A stretch of 64,000 bases of DNA from Pseudomonas chlororaphis (GCF_001921865.1 NZ_MSCT01000018.1:226040-290039), one strand, 5' to 3'. Numbered from the stretch's first letter, positions 15,719 to 25,091 are shown. Notes: generated by a model from the letters alone, not told the origin. Program-made: numbers and translations.

Positions 15719-17426
15719 GCGTCACCTGCGTGGGCCGCAGCAGGCCGTCCACCAGTTCGAAGCGCAGGTCGGCGTCGGCCAGGGTCGAGGGCCGGTGGCT
15801 GATGAGGATCCGCGTGCGCCCGGCGAACAGCCGGTCGATGGCCTCGATCACCTCGCGCTCGGTGCTTTCGTCCACCGCCGAGGTGGCTTCGTCGAGCACC
15901 AGGATCAACGGGTCCTGCAACAGCGCGCGGGCAATCGCGATCCGTTGTTTCTGCCCGCCGGACAACTGCTGGCCGCGCTCGCCCAAGGGGCTGTCCAGGC
16001 CTTCGGGCAGCGAGGCGACCAGGCCGTCCAGTTGCGCCAACCGCGCCACTTCGGCCACGGCCGCCCGCGGTGCGTCGGGCACGCTGTAGGCCAGGTTGTC
16101 GGCCAGGCTGCCGCGAAACAGCACGATGTCCTGGCTGACCACGGCGATGCGCCGGCGCAGCTCGAACAAGTCGAGTTGGCGCAGGTCGATCCCGTCCAGC
16201 AGCACCTGCCCGGACTGCGGGTCGTGGTGGCGTTGCAACAGGTCGATCAGGGTCGACTTGCCGACGCCGGAGCCGCCGCTCAGGGCCACCTTCAGCCCAT
16301 AGGGAATGCGCGCCTCGATCCCCCGCAGGGTGCTCGGCCGCCCCGGGTGGCTGAAGTGCACGGCCTGGAAACACAGCTCGCCGCCGCTGGGCATCGGCAG
16401 CGCTTGCGCTGGAGTGGTCACGCTCGGCGCTTCGCCGCGCAGCTCCATGACCCGGCCCAGGCTGACGGTCATGCGCTGGATCGCCACGTACAGCCCCAAC
16501 AGGCTCTGCACCGGCCCCACGGCCATGCCCAGATAAGTGGAAAAGGCGATCAGCGCGCCCAGCTGCCAGGTGCCCTGCACCACCCAATAACCGCCGATCA
16601 AAAACGCGCAGGCCCGCGACAGCGAAGTCAGGGTGCCGGGCACCGCCTGGGTGAAGAACTCGCTGACCTGCAAGCGCAGCAACTGGCTCATGTAGCCCTG
16701 CCCCAGTTGCTCCAGGCGCCGTGCTTCGCGCTGCTGCTGGCCGGCGCTCTGGATGAACTTCATCACCGGCAGGGTCTCGACCATGAACGACGACATGTCC
16801 GCCGAACGCTCGCGCAACTGCCGCACGTCGCGCTCGACCTTGCGCCGCATCCAGCGCAGCCACAGCAGGTCCAGGGGGATCAGCAGCAGCGCCAGCAACG
16901 ACAGTTGCCAGGACAGGGTCACCAGCAGGGCCAGGGCCACCACCAGGCCGATCACGCTGGACACCGCGGAGAACAGCGAGTCGACGGCGAAGCGCTGGAT
17001 CTCCGCGACGTCGCCGTCCAGGCGCGACATCAGGTCGCCGATCCGCCGCTGCCCGTAGAAGCCCGGCGAAAGGCGCTGCAAGTGCCGGTACAGGTCGTCG
17101 CGCAGGGCGAACAGGATCCGCCCCGACAAGCGCGTGTGCAGGTAGCGATTGATCCCCGACAGCGCCGTGCCCAGCAGCCCGGCGAGAATCATCAGCCCGG
17201 CGATCGACACCAGCCGGGCGTAGTCTCGGGCCAGCAGGCCGTCGTCGATCAGCAGCTTGGTCAGCCACGGCTGCACCAGCACCAGCAACGAGGCGCCGAC
17301 CGACAGCCCCAGCAGGCCGGCGATGGCCAGCCGCTGCGGGCGGACGAACCCATAGAGCCAGCGCAGGGCCGCTTGCAGGGCCGCGGGGTCGGGGCTGTCC
17401 ACCAGCCGGCTGAGCAGGCGCGACAT
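15708..17426 (-). CDS. qhpF: ABC exporter (fused membrane and ATPase) for QHNDH gamma
   Basis: The 572-residue half-transporter has a six-helix membrane domain (about 30-320) and an ATPase domain with Walker A GGSGVGKST, Q-loop VVSQDIVLFRG, signature LSGGQKQ and Walker B LILVLDEATSA. In QHNDH systems QhpF carries the modified gamma peptide to the periplasm. There is no N-terminal peptidase domain, consistent with cleavage by the separate QhpE. The start overlaps the regulator stop (TGATG), so regulator, exporter, protease and flavoenzyme form one unit. Confidence 0.87.
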   Translation of the reverse strand: MSRLLSRLVDSPDPAALQAALRWLYGFVRPQRLAIAGLLGLSVGASLLVLVQPWLTKLLIDDGLLARDYARLVSIAGLMILAGLLGTALSGINRYLHTRLSGRILFALRDDLYRHLQRLSPGFYGQRRIGDLMSRLDGDVAEIQRFAVDSLFSAVSSVIGLVVALALLVTLSWQLSLLALLLIPLDLLWLRWMRRKVERDVRQLRERSADMSSFMVETLPVMKFIQSAGQQQREARRLEQLGQGYMSQLLRLQVSEFFTQAVPGTLTSLSRACAFLIGGYWVVQGTWQLGALIAFSTYLGMAVGPVQSLLGLYVAIQRMTVSLGRVMELRGEAPSVTTPAQALPMPSGGELCFQAVHFSHPGRPSTLRGIEARIPYGLKVALSGGSGVGKSTLIDLLQRHHDPQSGQVLLDGIDLRQLDLFELRRRIAVVSQDIVLFRGSLADNLAYSVPDAPRAAVAEVARLAQLDGLVASLPEGLDSPLGERGQQLSGGQKQRIAIARALLQDPLILVLDEATSAVDESTEREVIEAIDRLFAGRTRILISHRPSTLADADLRFELVDGLLRPTQVTHEA

Positions 17427-19318
17427 CAGCTGCGCAACTGCTTGAGCTTGCGGTACAGGGTCGCCCGGCTGATGCCCAGAGCATCGGCGGCGGCGGAAAC
17501 ATTGCCCTGATGGTTGTCCAGCGCCTGGCGGATCAGCTCCAGCTGGTTCTCGCGCATGCTGCCGGCGCCGGGCCGCTCGCCGGCGTTGAGGTCGTCGAGC
17601 ATGCTGTCGGGCAGATGTTCCAGGCCCAGGGCTCGATCCCCCTCCTCGCGCATCGCCAGGGCGGTGCGCAGGACCATCTCCAGCTGGCGGATATTGCCCG
17701 GCCAGTGGTAGCCGGCCAGCAGTTGGCGCAAGTCCGCGGCCAGGGGCACGCCGGGGCTGCCGAGCTTGCTCAGCAAGGTGTCCAGCAGCGCGTCGAAATC
17801 CTCGCGCTCGCGCAGCGCCGGGAGCATCACGCTGATGCCGTTGACCCGGTAGAACAGGTCTTCGCGAAACTGCTTGTCGGCCACCTGCTGCTTGAGGTCG
17901 CGGTGGGTGGCACAGATCAGCGCCACATCGATGTCCTGCTCTTCGCCCGCGCCCAGCGGCGCCACCTTGCGGTCCTGCAATACCCGCAGCAGGCGCGCTT
18001 GCAAGGCCAGCGGCATGTCGCCGATTTCATCGAGGAACAGGGTGCCGCCATGGGCCTGTTGCAGGCGGCCGATCATGCCGCCACGGCGCGAACCGGTGAA
18101 GGCGCCCTCGCGATAGCCGAACAGCTCGGACTCGATCAGGCCTTCGGGGATCGCCGCGCAGTTCACCGCGACAAAGGGTTTGTCGGCGCGGCTGCCGGCC
18201 AGGTGCAAGGCGCGGGCGACCACTTCCTTGCCGGTGCCGGTTTCCCCCAGCAACAACACCGGCAAGGCGTTGGCTAGGCCTTGGCGGGCCATGCGCAAGG
18301 CGCGGGCATAACGTTCGTTGTTGCCGGCCAAGGCATCGAGCCGGGGCTGGGCCGCGGCGCTTTTCGGTGCGCTTTTCGCCACGCTGCCGACATTGATCGA
18401 ACGCTGCGGCGCGCGCAGGGCCTTGTAGAAAAACTCGCCCTTGGCGGTCTGCAGGCTGCCGACCCCGCCCTGTTGCAAGCGCGCCAGCAAGTGCAGGCCG
18501 TCGACCCCGAGGAACTCTTCGCAGCGGCGGCCCACTAGAGCCGCGCGCGAGGCATCGAGCAACTGGCAGGCCTGGCCGCTGACCGCGAGGATCTGCCCGC
18601 CCAGGCTCAGCGCCAGCAAGCCTTGCCAGGGCGACTCCAGGTACTGCCGGCGGCTGTGGAAGGCCAGGACGATGTGCTCCGGGTAGGAGGCGTTGAACAC
18701 CCGGCTCTCGATCTGGCTGACCGCCATGGCCAACAGCGCCGAGCTGTCCTGGAAGCGCCCCAGCGGTCCTTCGCGGGTCAGGTCGAGCACGCCGAGGATC
18801 TCGCCCTGGGGACAATGGATAGGCACCGAGGTGCAGGAGAAGTGGCTCAGGCGATCCAGGTAATGTTCGCCGCAGTCGATCAGGGTCGTGCGCGCCTCCA
18901 CCAGCGCCGTGCCCAGGGCATTGGTGCCGCGGGCGGCTTCGCTCCAGCAGGCACCCAGGGTGATGTCCTGCACGCCGCTGCCCTTGAGCCGGTCGGCCCG
19001 GCCTTCGATCGACAGAATGATGGCGTCGGCGTTGGCCAGGATGATCAGGCCGTCCTTGCCCTGGCGCTCGGCCAGGTAGTCGATGGCGGGTATCGCCGCG
19101 TCGAGCAGCAGGCGATTGCTCGCCAGCAGCACCTCGAGGCTGGCGCCGGATTCCAGGGTCAGTTCGGGTTGGCTATTGAAGTGCACGCCATGGCTGAGGC
19201 TGCGCCGCCATGACGCATCGATTTCCGCACGCAATACGCCATCCGGGACTTCGCCTTCGCGATGGAGTTTTTCCCGGGCCAGGCGAGCTTCGCCCGTTGT
19301 TGTTTTTATAAGAGTCAT
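17426..19318 (-). CDS. AcoR-like sigma54-dependent activator, likely of the QHNDH regulon
   Basis: This 630-residue bacterial enhancer-binding protein has a GAF-type sensory region (about 60-210), a PAS-like segment (about 230-310) and an AAA+ domain with Walker A GETGTGKE (about 357-364). The sigma54 contact loop is GAFTGS (about 405), and a Fis-type helix-turn-helix closes the protein (AAADALGISRATLYRKLK). GAFTGS in place of GAFTGA is a mild variant. The start at 19318 follows CGGAG; the frame extends to 19360. It heads the qhpF-E-G operon, and candidate RpoN sites precede this gene and the aldehyde dehydrogenase. Some other QHNDH clusters use an AraC-type regulator instead. Confidence 0.8.
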   Translation of the reverse strand: MTLIKTTTGEARLAREKLHREGEVPDGVLRAEIDASWRRSLSHGVHFNSQPELTLESGASLEVLLASNRLLLDAAIPAIDYLAERQGKDGLIILANADAIILSIEGRADRLKGSGVQDITLGACWSEAARGTNALGTALVEARTTLIDCGEHYLDRLSHFSCTSVPIHCPQGEILGVLDLTREGPLGRFQDSSALLAMAVSQIESRVFNASYPEHIVLAFHSRRQYLESPWQGLLALSLGGQILAVSGQACQLLDASRAALVGRRCEEFLGVDGLHLLARLQQGGVGSLQTAKGEFFYKALRAPQRSINVGSVAKSAPKSAAAQPRLDALAGNNERYARALRMARQGLANALPVLLLGETGTGKEVVARALHLAGSRADKPFVAVNCAAIPEGLIESELFGYREGAFTGSRRGGMIGRLQQAHGGTLFLDEIGDMPLALQARLLRVLQDRKVAPLGAGEEQDIDVALICATHRDLKQQVADKQFREDLFYRVNGISVMLPALREREDFDALLDTLLSKLGSPGVPLAADLRQLLAGYHWPGNIRQLEMVLRTALAMREEGDRALGLEHLPDSMLDDLNAGERPGAGSMRENQLELIRQALDNHQGNVSAAADALGISRATLYRKLKQLRS

Positions 19319-19467
19319 CAAGCGCTCCGAATCGGTCCGCCCGGTACCTCCCCGGTCCATTCCCTTGGATTGCGAGGAGCACGCAAGCCATGGGCAATGT
19401 CTACACCCGGTTCAGAAGGCAGTAAAGGGAAGTTTGGCCCGTGGCCGACCCTGGTTCGCTTGCACAA

Positions 19468-19482
19468 GCAAAACCTGCGCCA
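19468..19482 (-). promoter_or_regulatory. Sigma54 promoter candidate for the regulator-qhpFEG operon
   Basis: The minus strand reads TGGCGC, five bases, TTGC: exact RpoN spacing with one change (G for A) in the -24 box. It lies about 150 bases before the regulator start. A GTCTC core like that of the activator sites lies 85 bases further upstream (19567-19571). This would mean self-activation. Confidence 0.45.
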
Positions 19483-20383
19483 CGGGAAAAACCGCGCCCG
19501 AGCATCTTGACGTTAACGTAAAGCGGATGGCAAGTGCCGTAGGGCGTCCTCCATGGGCGTTTTGGGGAGACTGAAAAAACCGGCCAGTGATCGATCGACG
19601 CGGGAAAACAATAAAACAAGTAACAAGACAGCTATCCGCCAGCGATAAAACTGCTCATCAAATCCCCTATGTATCCCGAGCCGACCTATCGCCGATGCAA
19701 GCAGAACGCTCAAAGCATTCCCGAGTGTGGTTATGAAGATTACTCCGCCAGTGTTTCTGCCGACATTTTGCTGATCCTGGGTCGCACCTTTATTCGGCGA
19801 CATCTATTACTGGCACAAAACGCTTATTCACCTGCGAGCTCCCTTGAAGGGGCACGACACGCGGCATTCAGCGCCAGCAGCGGAAGAGCAGTATTGATAT
19901 AGCCGCAAACAAAGACAGTTACCCGTCAACTCGGCATAACTTTAAAAGTACGGGTCTAGCTTTATGTTTTTTAAATAAAAAATATCATCGAGCATTAGAA
20001 AATAATGACTACTCTGATTTTGCTGGATGCGAAAGGACGGAACGCGACTCGACACGTGCAAGAATCTCAGCCATTCAAAGAGCGCCATCGACAAGGCCGC
20101 CAGACCGGCATCGATAACAAGCGCATCCAGATAGCCTGCCTCGCTGCACCACGGTTCCAGAATTCCGAGTGTCCCCTACACTACGCCCTCCAAGCCAGTC
20201 GCCCGCAAACCTCCATGTCCAATTCACCCTCCGCGGATTTCGCTTCGGCCATCATCGACGGCTCCCCAGCGTTTATTTATGCCCATCAGGCAGATTCGGC
20301 TTGCCGTCGACTCAACCAACCTTGCGGCCCTGCACAGCCGACGGGTGCTGTTCCGAAGACATTCCTCAAACAGTCACAGGTGA
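19483..20383. other. AT-richer, gene-poor stretch at the left edge of the T3SS island
   Basis: No gene here can be supported. Base composition drops clearly from the GC-rich qhp genes to AT-rich DNA around 19600-20000, including a run of A/T at 19960-19990. Short open frames (for example one beginning with ATG at 20215) have no recognisable domains and end quickly; they may be debris of the same broken gene as at 20384-20899. The boundary between core and acquired DNA probably lies here. Confidence 0.5.
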
Positions 20384-20899
20384 CTTATAAATACCAATTG
20401 GTCAAACGGCTTGAATATTTTCTACGACGACTCCGACAACGAATCCCTGCGCGGCGTGCTGAAGACCGATGCCAGCGGTCACCTGATCGGCACCTATCAA
20501 GGGGCGAAGGTTTCAGGCTACCCCACGCTCTATACCCGCCTGCAAACGAGGAATGGCGTGCTGTATCCGCCCTTCCTGCTTCCAGCCTTCACGCCGTTGA
20601 TCCAGAAGGATATCGACACCACGCTGCTCCAGGGCTGCGACGACTTTGTCGCCGTCTGGGCCGACAGCAATTCGGGAGCGTTTCGCACGCTTCGCGCGTA
20701 AATACAGCGTCAGCGAGCGCCAGGGCATCAGCGCGTCCTATTGGGCATGTCACAGACCAACCCGGGCGACAGCAGCAATAGCTTTCCTAAGGTCGTCGCC
20801 AGCGACAACCAGATCGCCGTGCTGCTACAAGCAACCCGTTACAACGGTAACACCCTGCACGGCCAGGGCATCCTGGCCTATGTGAGCGACTACAGCTAA
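20384..20899 (+). pseudogene. Frameshifted remnant of an unknown gene
   Basis: Three consecutive pieces in different frames read like one protein. The first (20384-20701) includes FYDDSDNESLRGVLKTDASG and FVAVWADSNSG. The second (about 20665-20745) includes KYSVSERQGISASYW. The third (20747-20899) includes KVVASDNQIAVLLQATRYNG and ends AYVSDYS. At least two frameshifts are needed to join them, and no good start with a ribosome site is visible. A strong hairpin follows the stop, as for a once-functional gene. I do not recognise the family. Confidence 0.45.
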
Positions 20900-20906
20900 A
20901 CAGCGC

Positions 20907-20936
20907 CACCTCCTGCCGGTATCACGGCAGGAGGTG
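20907..20936 (+). terminator. Strong hairpin after the broken gene
   Basis: CACCTCCTGCCG (20907-20918) pairs perfectly with CGGCAGGAGGTG (20925-20936) around a six-base loop. The T-run after it is poor, but the 12-base stem begins only 8 bases after the stop at 20899. Confidence 0.6.
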
Positions 20937-20989
20937 CTCTAAAGCTTCTTCAATGATTTTCAGGAATGGACACCGGGCCAAGCCAATGT

Positions 20990-21022
20990 GAAGGGCACAC
21001 TCAAGCACCCTTCCTCTTTTTT
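20990..21022 (+). terminator. Possible rho-independent terminator facing the translocon operon
   Basis: GAAGGG at 20990-20995 pairs with CCCTTC at 21008-21013 and is followed by CTCTTTTTT on the plus strand. It would stop plus-strand transcription just before the convergent sseE-like gene. Confidence 0.4.
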
Positions 21023-21026
21023 AATG

Positions 21027-21458
21027 CTATTGCGGCTGTGTCATCTTCGAAGCGAGAGGATAAACCAACCAGGACTCTCCATCGATCTCTTGCCAGGATG
21101 CACCTTTGGCCATCAATACATTCGCCAGCCGCTCACGAACCTGATTGGTTTCCGAGTGGGCAATGCTATCGATGAATCGTCCTCGCACCGAATAAAGCTC
21201 TTTGACATAGCGCTCGATCCGATGGATCAAAAAGATGAACTGGGAAACTGCTCCGCTCGTTCCCTTGGCCCCTTCGATGGCGGTGAAGTTGCACACCGTC
21301 AAAGTGTTGTGTTCAAACCGGTAGACCAGTTCGAAATCTCCCAAGTGAACCTGCCAGCCCACGACAAAATCGCTTTTTTCAAAATAGGCGACTTCTGGCT
21401 GCAACCCTTGCAGCTTGAGAAATAGCGTGACCGGATCAATGGATTGGAGAGCAGGCAT
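21027..21458 (-). CDS. SseE-like T3SS protein (putative chaperone)
   Basis: This 143-residue acidic soluble protein is the last gene of the translocon operon, exactly where sseE follows sseD in SPI-2; SseE is about 137 residues. The composition, with an alpha/beta pattern (VGWQVHLGDFELVYRFEHN) and a helical C-terminus, is like class I T3SS chaperones. The start lies one base past the sseD-like stop. Sequence similarity to SseE was not tested, so the name rests on position and size. Confidence 0.6.
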   Translation of the reverse strand: MPALQSIDPVTLFLKLQGLQPEVAYFEKSDFVVGWQVHLGDFELVYRFEHNTLTVCNFTAIEGAKGTSGAVSQFIFLIHRIERYVKELYSVRGRFIDSIAHSETNQVRERLANVLMAKGASWQEIDGESWLVYPLASKMTQPQ

Positions 21459-21459
21459 C

Positions 21460-22047
21460 TCACTTCGTCCTCATCTGCACGGCATTGGCCATCCGCTCAT
21501 AGAGGCCAACCAGTTCACGGGTTGCATCGCGTAATTGTCGGGATGCCTCGGCGGCACGATCGGCGGTAGCCGCCACGTTTTTCGCGAAGTTTTCCGCGGC
21601 GTTGGCTTGGAACTCTCCGAGCAGTTGGGCTTGTTGTGCATCACGGCTGACGCCTGCCGCCACAACGCCGCCAACTCCCTCGGTAGCTTTGCCAAGTCCA
21701 GTGGTTGCCGACGAAGCCAACTGGCTTCCGGTCAAGGAACCACCGAAACTCACGACGCCAGACACAATTTGCCCGATCGCTCCTGTCATCGCCGCCTTGA
21801 AAGTCGATTCAATCGCGTCCTGTTTGGTTTCCAGCGCCTTGAGCTGTTTGTCGAAGGCATTCTTCTGCATCTCATCGTGAAATCCGCGCAAGGTATCGCG
21901 CATCTCGATATTCATTTTCTTCATCAACATAATGATTTCGTTGATGCGGGTGAACGCGTTGTCCCCCATGTCGACGGTCCGGGTATGTACTGCATCCTGC
22001 ACGGGCAAAGAAGCGGCCAATGCTTGAGTATTCACTGTAGTGGTCAT
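21460..22047 (-). CDS. sseD: SseD/EspB-like translocon pore protein
   Basis: The 195-residue product has the same length as Salmonella SseD. It would be secreted and form the host-membrane pore with the SseC-like protein. An amphipathic helix around residues 28-75 (MLMKKMNIEMRDTLRGFHDE) is followed by a Gly/Ala/Ser-rich hydrophobic stretch (about 80-135, including GQIVSGVVSFGGSL) and a heptad-like C-terminus. There is no Sec signal. The start at 22047 follows AGGAGAAGAAAG; the gene lies 16 bases after the sseC-like stop. Confidence 0.82.
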   Translation of the reverse strand: MTTTVNTQALAASLPVQDAVHTRTVDMGDNAFTRINEIIMLMKKMNIEMRDTLRGFHDEMQKNAFDKQLKALETKQDAIESTFKAAMTGAIGQIVSGVVSFGGSLTGSQLASSATTGLGKATEGVGGVVAAGVSRDAQQAQLLGEFQANAAENFAKNVAATADRAAEASRQLRDATRELVGLYERMANAVQMRTK

Positions 22048-22063
22048 CTTTCTTCTCCTGGTA

Positions 22064-23551
22064 TCAAACCATTGCCGAGGCAATCTGCACTTGCACCGCG
22101 CCGGCTTGTGCGATGGCCTTGCTGCCGTCCTGGACGACTTGGGATTGTCCTTCGATCAGTTCGCCAATCCGCTTCATGGCGGCGTCTTTTTCGTCTTTGT
22201 AGAAAGTGAAAAGCGACTGCAGCCATTGCTGATCGAGCATCAGTTGACTGATCTCTTTTTGCAGCCTGGCGCGCTCCACTGCCAGTGCTCCAGAGGTGAT
22301 CTGGCTGGCGCCAGCCACCGCGCTGCGTGTGACGTTGACGGCGGTGTAGGTCGAAGCCTTGAGCGCAACTTGCAGCACTTCGCGATTGATCTCTTTAGTC
22401 ACTGCCTTGGTCACTTCCTTGGCCGTCATTTCCACGCCTTTGTCGATCGCGCCGTGTCCGACTTTTTTCACCGCGTTGGTCACCAACTTCTCGATGGCTT
22501 CCTGGGAAAACTTCTCCAGCATCCGATTTACACCGAGCTGCTGCACGATCTTCTGTGCCGCTTCCTTGCCTGCCGTCTTCGTCGCTTCCATCGCAGCCTT
22601 GCCCAGGCTCTGGGCAATTTGAGCGGAAACCTGCGATGCCACTTCCTTGCCGACCATTTTCGCGGTCTGGTCGATCGCGCCTTTGCTCCCAGCCTTGATA
22701 CCGGCCACCAGAGCCTGTTCGGCCCCCTCCTTGAGAACCGTGCCAGCGACCTTTGGAATCACCTTGGTCATCAACATATTGCGCGCGGCGCTGGTGATAT
22801 CGATCATGGCTCCGGCAATTTCAAAACCCAGCTGGATCTTGCCGGCGACATCGGCGATCGCCTTGTACTTCTCGGCATTGTCGGGATCGATCAGGGCCAT
22901 GGTATTGGCTGCCGCCTTGACCACACCGGAGAGCCCCGCCATCAAGTCCATCGCTCCGCCAGCAGCCGTCATGACGTTACCGGTCAGTGCCCCACCGATG
23001 ATCTTTGCCACCCCGGTGACAATTTCAACGGCGGCGATAACCCAGTCGAAGATCACGCCGAAGATGCCTGCCTTCTTGGCTTTCTCCTGCTGCTCGATGG
23101 CTTTGTCCATCTGCTCGCGGAAGTCGGCAACCTCTTGCTGACGCACCCTCTCCTGCTTGTCCGTCATGATCGCCAGGGCTTTGGACTTGGCCATGGCGGT
23201 ACTGCCGAGGATTTCGCTGGACAGGAGTGTAGAGGCCAACATGATCGAGTCCATCGGAATCTTTTCGAGATCCTTGAGGCTGATCGGCGTAGCGCTTTCG
23301 TTCTTCAGCGGAACATTCGCAAAGATCCGATCCAGGGCCTTCATTGCCTCAAGCTGCGATACCTGGACTTTCGGTGGCGGCGGCGTATTGACCCGCGAAT
23401 GCTGTTGACTGATATCGCCGAATACACTCGATGGACCGCGCGAACCACGGGCCCCTGTTTGCGCCTCCGGAGATATGTTCGGAGTATCCGAGACCAGCAT
23501 CTGCTCGGTTTGCGGCGCCGCCAGCGGGCGCAGATTCACTGTGATGCTCAT
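22064..23551 (-). CDS. sseC: SseC/EspD-like translocon pore protein
   Basis: The 495-residue product (SseC is about 484) is the major hydrophobic translocator. It carries a long hydrophobic region (about 155-215, with IFGVIFDWVIAAVEIVTG and GGAMDLMAGLSGVV). Extended coiled-coil and alanine-rich helices follow, with many KEV..K repeats through to the C-terminus. The start at 23551 follows GGAGG and overlaps the chaperone stop (ATGA). Gene order chaperone-sseC-sseD matches SPI-2 and the LEE (CesD-EspD-EspB). Confidence 0.87.
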   Translation of the reverse strand: MSITVNLRPLAAPQTEQMLVSDTPNISPEAQTGARGSRGPSSVFGDISQQHSRVNTPPPPKVQVSQLEAMKALDRIFANVPLKNESATPISLKDLEKIPMDSIMLASTLLSSEILGSTAMAKSKALAIMTDKQERVRQQEVADFREQMDKAIEQQEKAKKAGIFGVIFDWVIAAVEIVTGVAKIIGGALTGNVMTAAGGAMDLMAGLSGVVKAAANTMALIDPDNAEKYKAIADVAGKIQLGFEIAGAMIDITSAARNMLMTKVIPKVAGTVLKEGAEQALVAGIKAGSKGAIDQTAKMVGKEVASQVSAQIAQSLGKAAMEATKTAGKEAAQKIVQQLGVNRMLEKFSQEAIEKLVTNAVKKVGHGAIDKGVEMTAKEVTKAVTKEINREVLQVALKASTYTAVNVTRSAVAGASQITSGALAVERARLQKEISQLMLDQQWLQSLFTFYKDEKDAAMKRIGELIEGQSQVVQDGSKAIAQAGAVQVQIASAMV

Positions 23552-24033
23552 GCTGATACCTCCACCGCACAATGAGCCAGCAACTGTGCAGCACTGTGCT
23601 GAATGACCTCATGTTCAGGCTGTTGGTTGCACCATTTGATCGCGGCATTGAAGGCTTTGCGGGCACACTCGATTTGCCCCAGAAGGCTATGGCTGATACC
23701 TGCGAAATAGGCGGAACGTGGATCATCCACATTGATCATCCCGGCCCGGCCGAAACTGCCGACCGCCTCTTCATGCAGGCCCAGGCGCTGATTGCACAGC
23801 CCCAGCGCCAACCAGCACTCAAAGTTCCAGTGGTCGATGCGCACCAGCAAGGAGTAAACATTGCGCGCGGCGTGAATATCACCGCTGTGGAACAACTGCG
23901 TCGCATAGGCATATAGCTTGTCGATATCGCCTTGCGTGATATCCGCCAACATACGAATCGAGCCACCGCGTGCAAAGAAGTGCTGAAGCACTTCGTGGTC
24001 GTCCTGACCGGCACTGCAAATAGGTTGTGTCAT
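23548..24033 (-). CDS. sscA: TPR class II translocator chaperone (SscA/SycD type)
   Basis: This 161-residue cytoplasmic chaperone would hold the SseC/SseD-like translocators before secretion. Three TPR repeats are visible between about residues 38 and 140: KLYAYATQLFHSGDIHAA, CWLALGLCNQRLGLHEEA and YFAGISHSLLGQIECARKA. Size and repeats match SscA, SycD and IpgC. The start at 24033 follows AAGGAG. It is translationally coupled to the sseC-like gene. Confidence 0.9.
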   Translation of the reverse strand: MTQPICSAGQDDHEVLQHFFARGGSIRMLADITQGDIDKLYAYATQLFHSGDIHAARNVYSLLVRIDHWNFECWLALGLCNQRLGLHEEAVGSFGRAGMINVDDPRSAYFAGISHSLLGQIECARKAFNAAIKWCNQQPEHEVIQHSAAQLLAHCAVEVSA

Positions 24034-24160
24034 GAGGACTCCTTGCAATAACAACCGATTTATCTGCCCCCTCTCCCTGTCACTGTTACAGGGGGCGGCA
24101 AGGCAATTACCCTCCATGGCTGGCCACGACGGAAAACCGGGTGGCCAGCGCGTTATCCAA

Positions 24161-24712
24161 TCAGCGGATAGCCGAGGCAGTACCCTTGGTCATTTCAGCG
24201 AGCATGCTTTGCATGCTCTGCGTCAGTTGGTTGGAGGTGCTGTAGTTCTGCATCACTTGCTGCAGCTTCAACTGGCTTTGCTGGTTGAAGTCGGTGGCAC
24301 GTCCCGCCACGGTTTCCAACGAAGACTTGACCATCATCAGGTCGCCCTTATCGAGCTTGCCGCCCTTCCCCTCCATGAACTCGTCAATGGTCTTGCCATC
24401 GACCAGGATGTTGTTGGCCTTCATGTAGTCAATGACACTTGGTGGCAGTTCACCCTTGCTTTCCGGTTTATCCAGCTTGGCCATGACCCCCTCCACCAAG
24501 TTGGCTTTCTCTTGTGCATCGCGAGCGATTTCAGACTTCTTGTTCATCTGTGCGAACAGGTCATTACCCGATTGAGTCAACTGCAACATGATGTTTTGCA
24601 TGGTCTGAAGGCCATTGCTGAACATCGACTGCGAGTTCACGATCGACTGCGGGGTTGGCTGCACGCCCCCCAGAGAGTTGACCGGGGTAAATTTATTTAC
24701 AATAGGATCCAT
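24161..24712 (-). CDS. Short SseB/EspA-like translocator paralogue
   Basis: The 183-residue protein aligns end to end with the protein at 25211-25996 but lacks an internal block of about 78 residues. Both share the start region (VxPTPQSxxNxQSMFSNG), the TQSGNDLFAQMNKKSEIA block and an almost identical 60-residue C-terminus with DFNQQSQLKLQQVMQN. SseB is about 196 residues, so this shorter copy is closer in size to classical SseB/EspA filament proteins. The start at 24712 follows GGAG; it lies 19 bases after the SseA-like gene. Confidence 0.82.
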   Translation of the reverse strand: MDPIVNKFTPVNSLGGVQPTPQSIVNSQSMFSNGLQTMQNIMLQLTQSGNDLFAQMNKKSEIARDAQEKANLVEGVMAKLDKPESKGELPPSVIDYMKANNILVDGKTIDEFMEGKGGKLDKGDLMMVKSSLETVAGRATDFNQQSQLKLQQVMQNYSTSNQLTQSMQSMLAEMTKGTASAIR

Positions 24713-24731
24713 CGTGTTTTCTCCAAAGGTT

Positions 24732-25091
24732 TCAAGCAAAGTTTCGACTGAATTTTTTCAGCAGGTTATTTTTCACCGCGGGGACTTCTTTTTCTGACGA
24801 GTCTTGTTGAAGAGTGGACAACGCATGCAGTTGCTCTCCAACCTTTTTCAGGCTTGCTTCGGATTTCGCCATTTTCTCGACAAGTCGACTCTGGGAATCG
24901 TTTCCCTCGCGGTTCATATAGTCATTCAACTTGTCCAGCTTCTTCCTGGCCTGCGGATCGACATCCGCACGCCGTTGAAGCTCGGAAATTTCCAACTGCA
25001 GTTTTTCCAACTCCTGGGTTTGCCGGCTAAATACCGACTTGTTTCTACCCAGTTCGACCAGCATGACTTTGAGTTTTTCCACGTCGTCCAT
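24732..25091 (-). CDS. sseA: SseA-like coiled-coil chaperone
   Basis: This 119-residue, charged, entirely helical protein has heptad repeats (KLQLEISELQRRADVD and KLDKLNDYMNREGN). In SPI-2 the chaperone SseA (about 108 residues) is encoded next to sseB and protects SseB and SseD. Here it sits between the two SseB-like genes. The start at 25091 follows GAGGA. The family is inferred from size, coiled-coil character and position. Confidence 0.7.
   Translation of the reverse strand: MDDVEKLKVMLVELGRNKSVFSRQTQELEKLQLEISELQRRADVDPQARKKLDKLNDYMNREGNDSQSRLVEKMAKSEASLKKVGEQLHALSTLQQDSSEKEVPAVKNNLLKKFSRNFA

Noticed and set aside
19319..20383. A tRNA gene or attachment site at the left island edge
   Set aside because: No cloverleaf-capable sequence was found by reading, and no direct repeat shared with the right edge near 53050 could be seen.
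20005..20781. A 258-codon plus-strand frame in the left edge region
   Set aside because: It crosses pieces of the decayed gene in the wrong frame, has no ribosome site, and the peptide has no domain-like pattern.
23349..23732. Minus-strand frame bridging the sscA and sseC junction
   Set aside because: It lies in another frame across two genes that are firmly assigned and translationally coupled.
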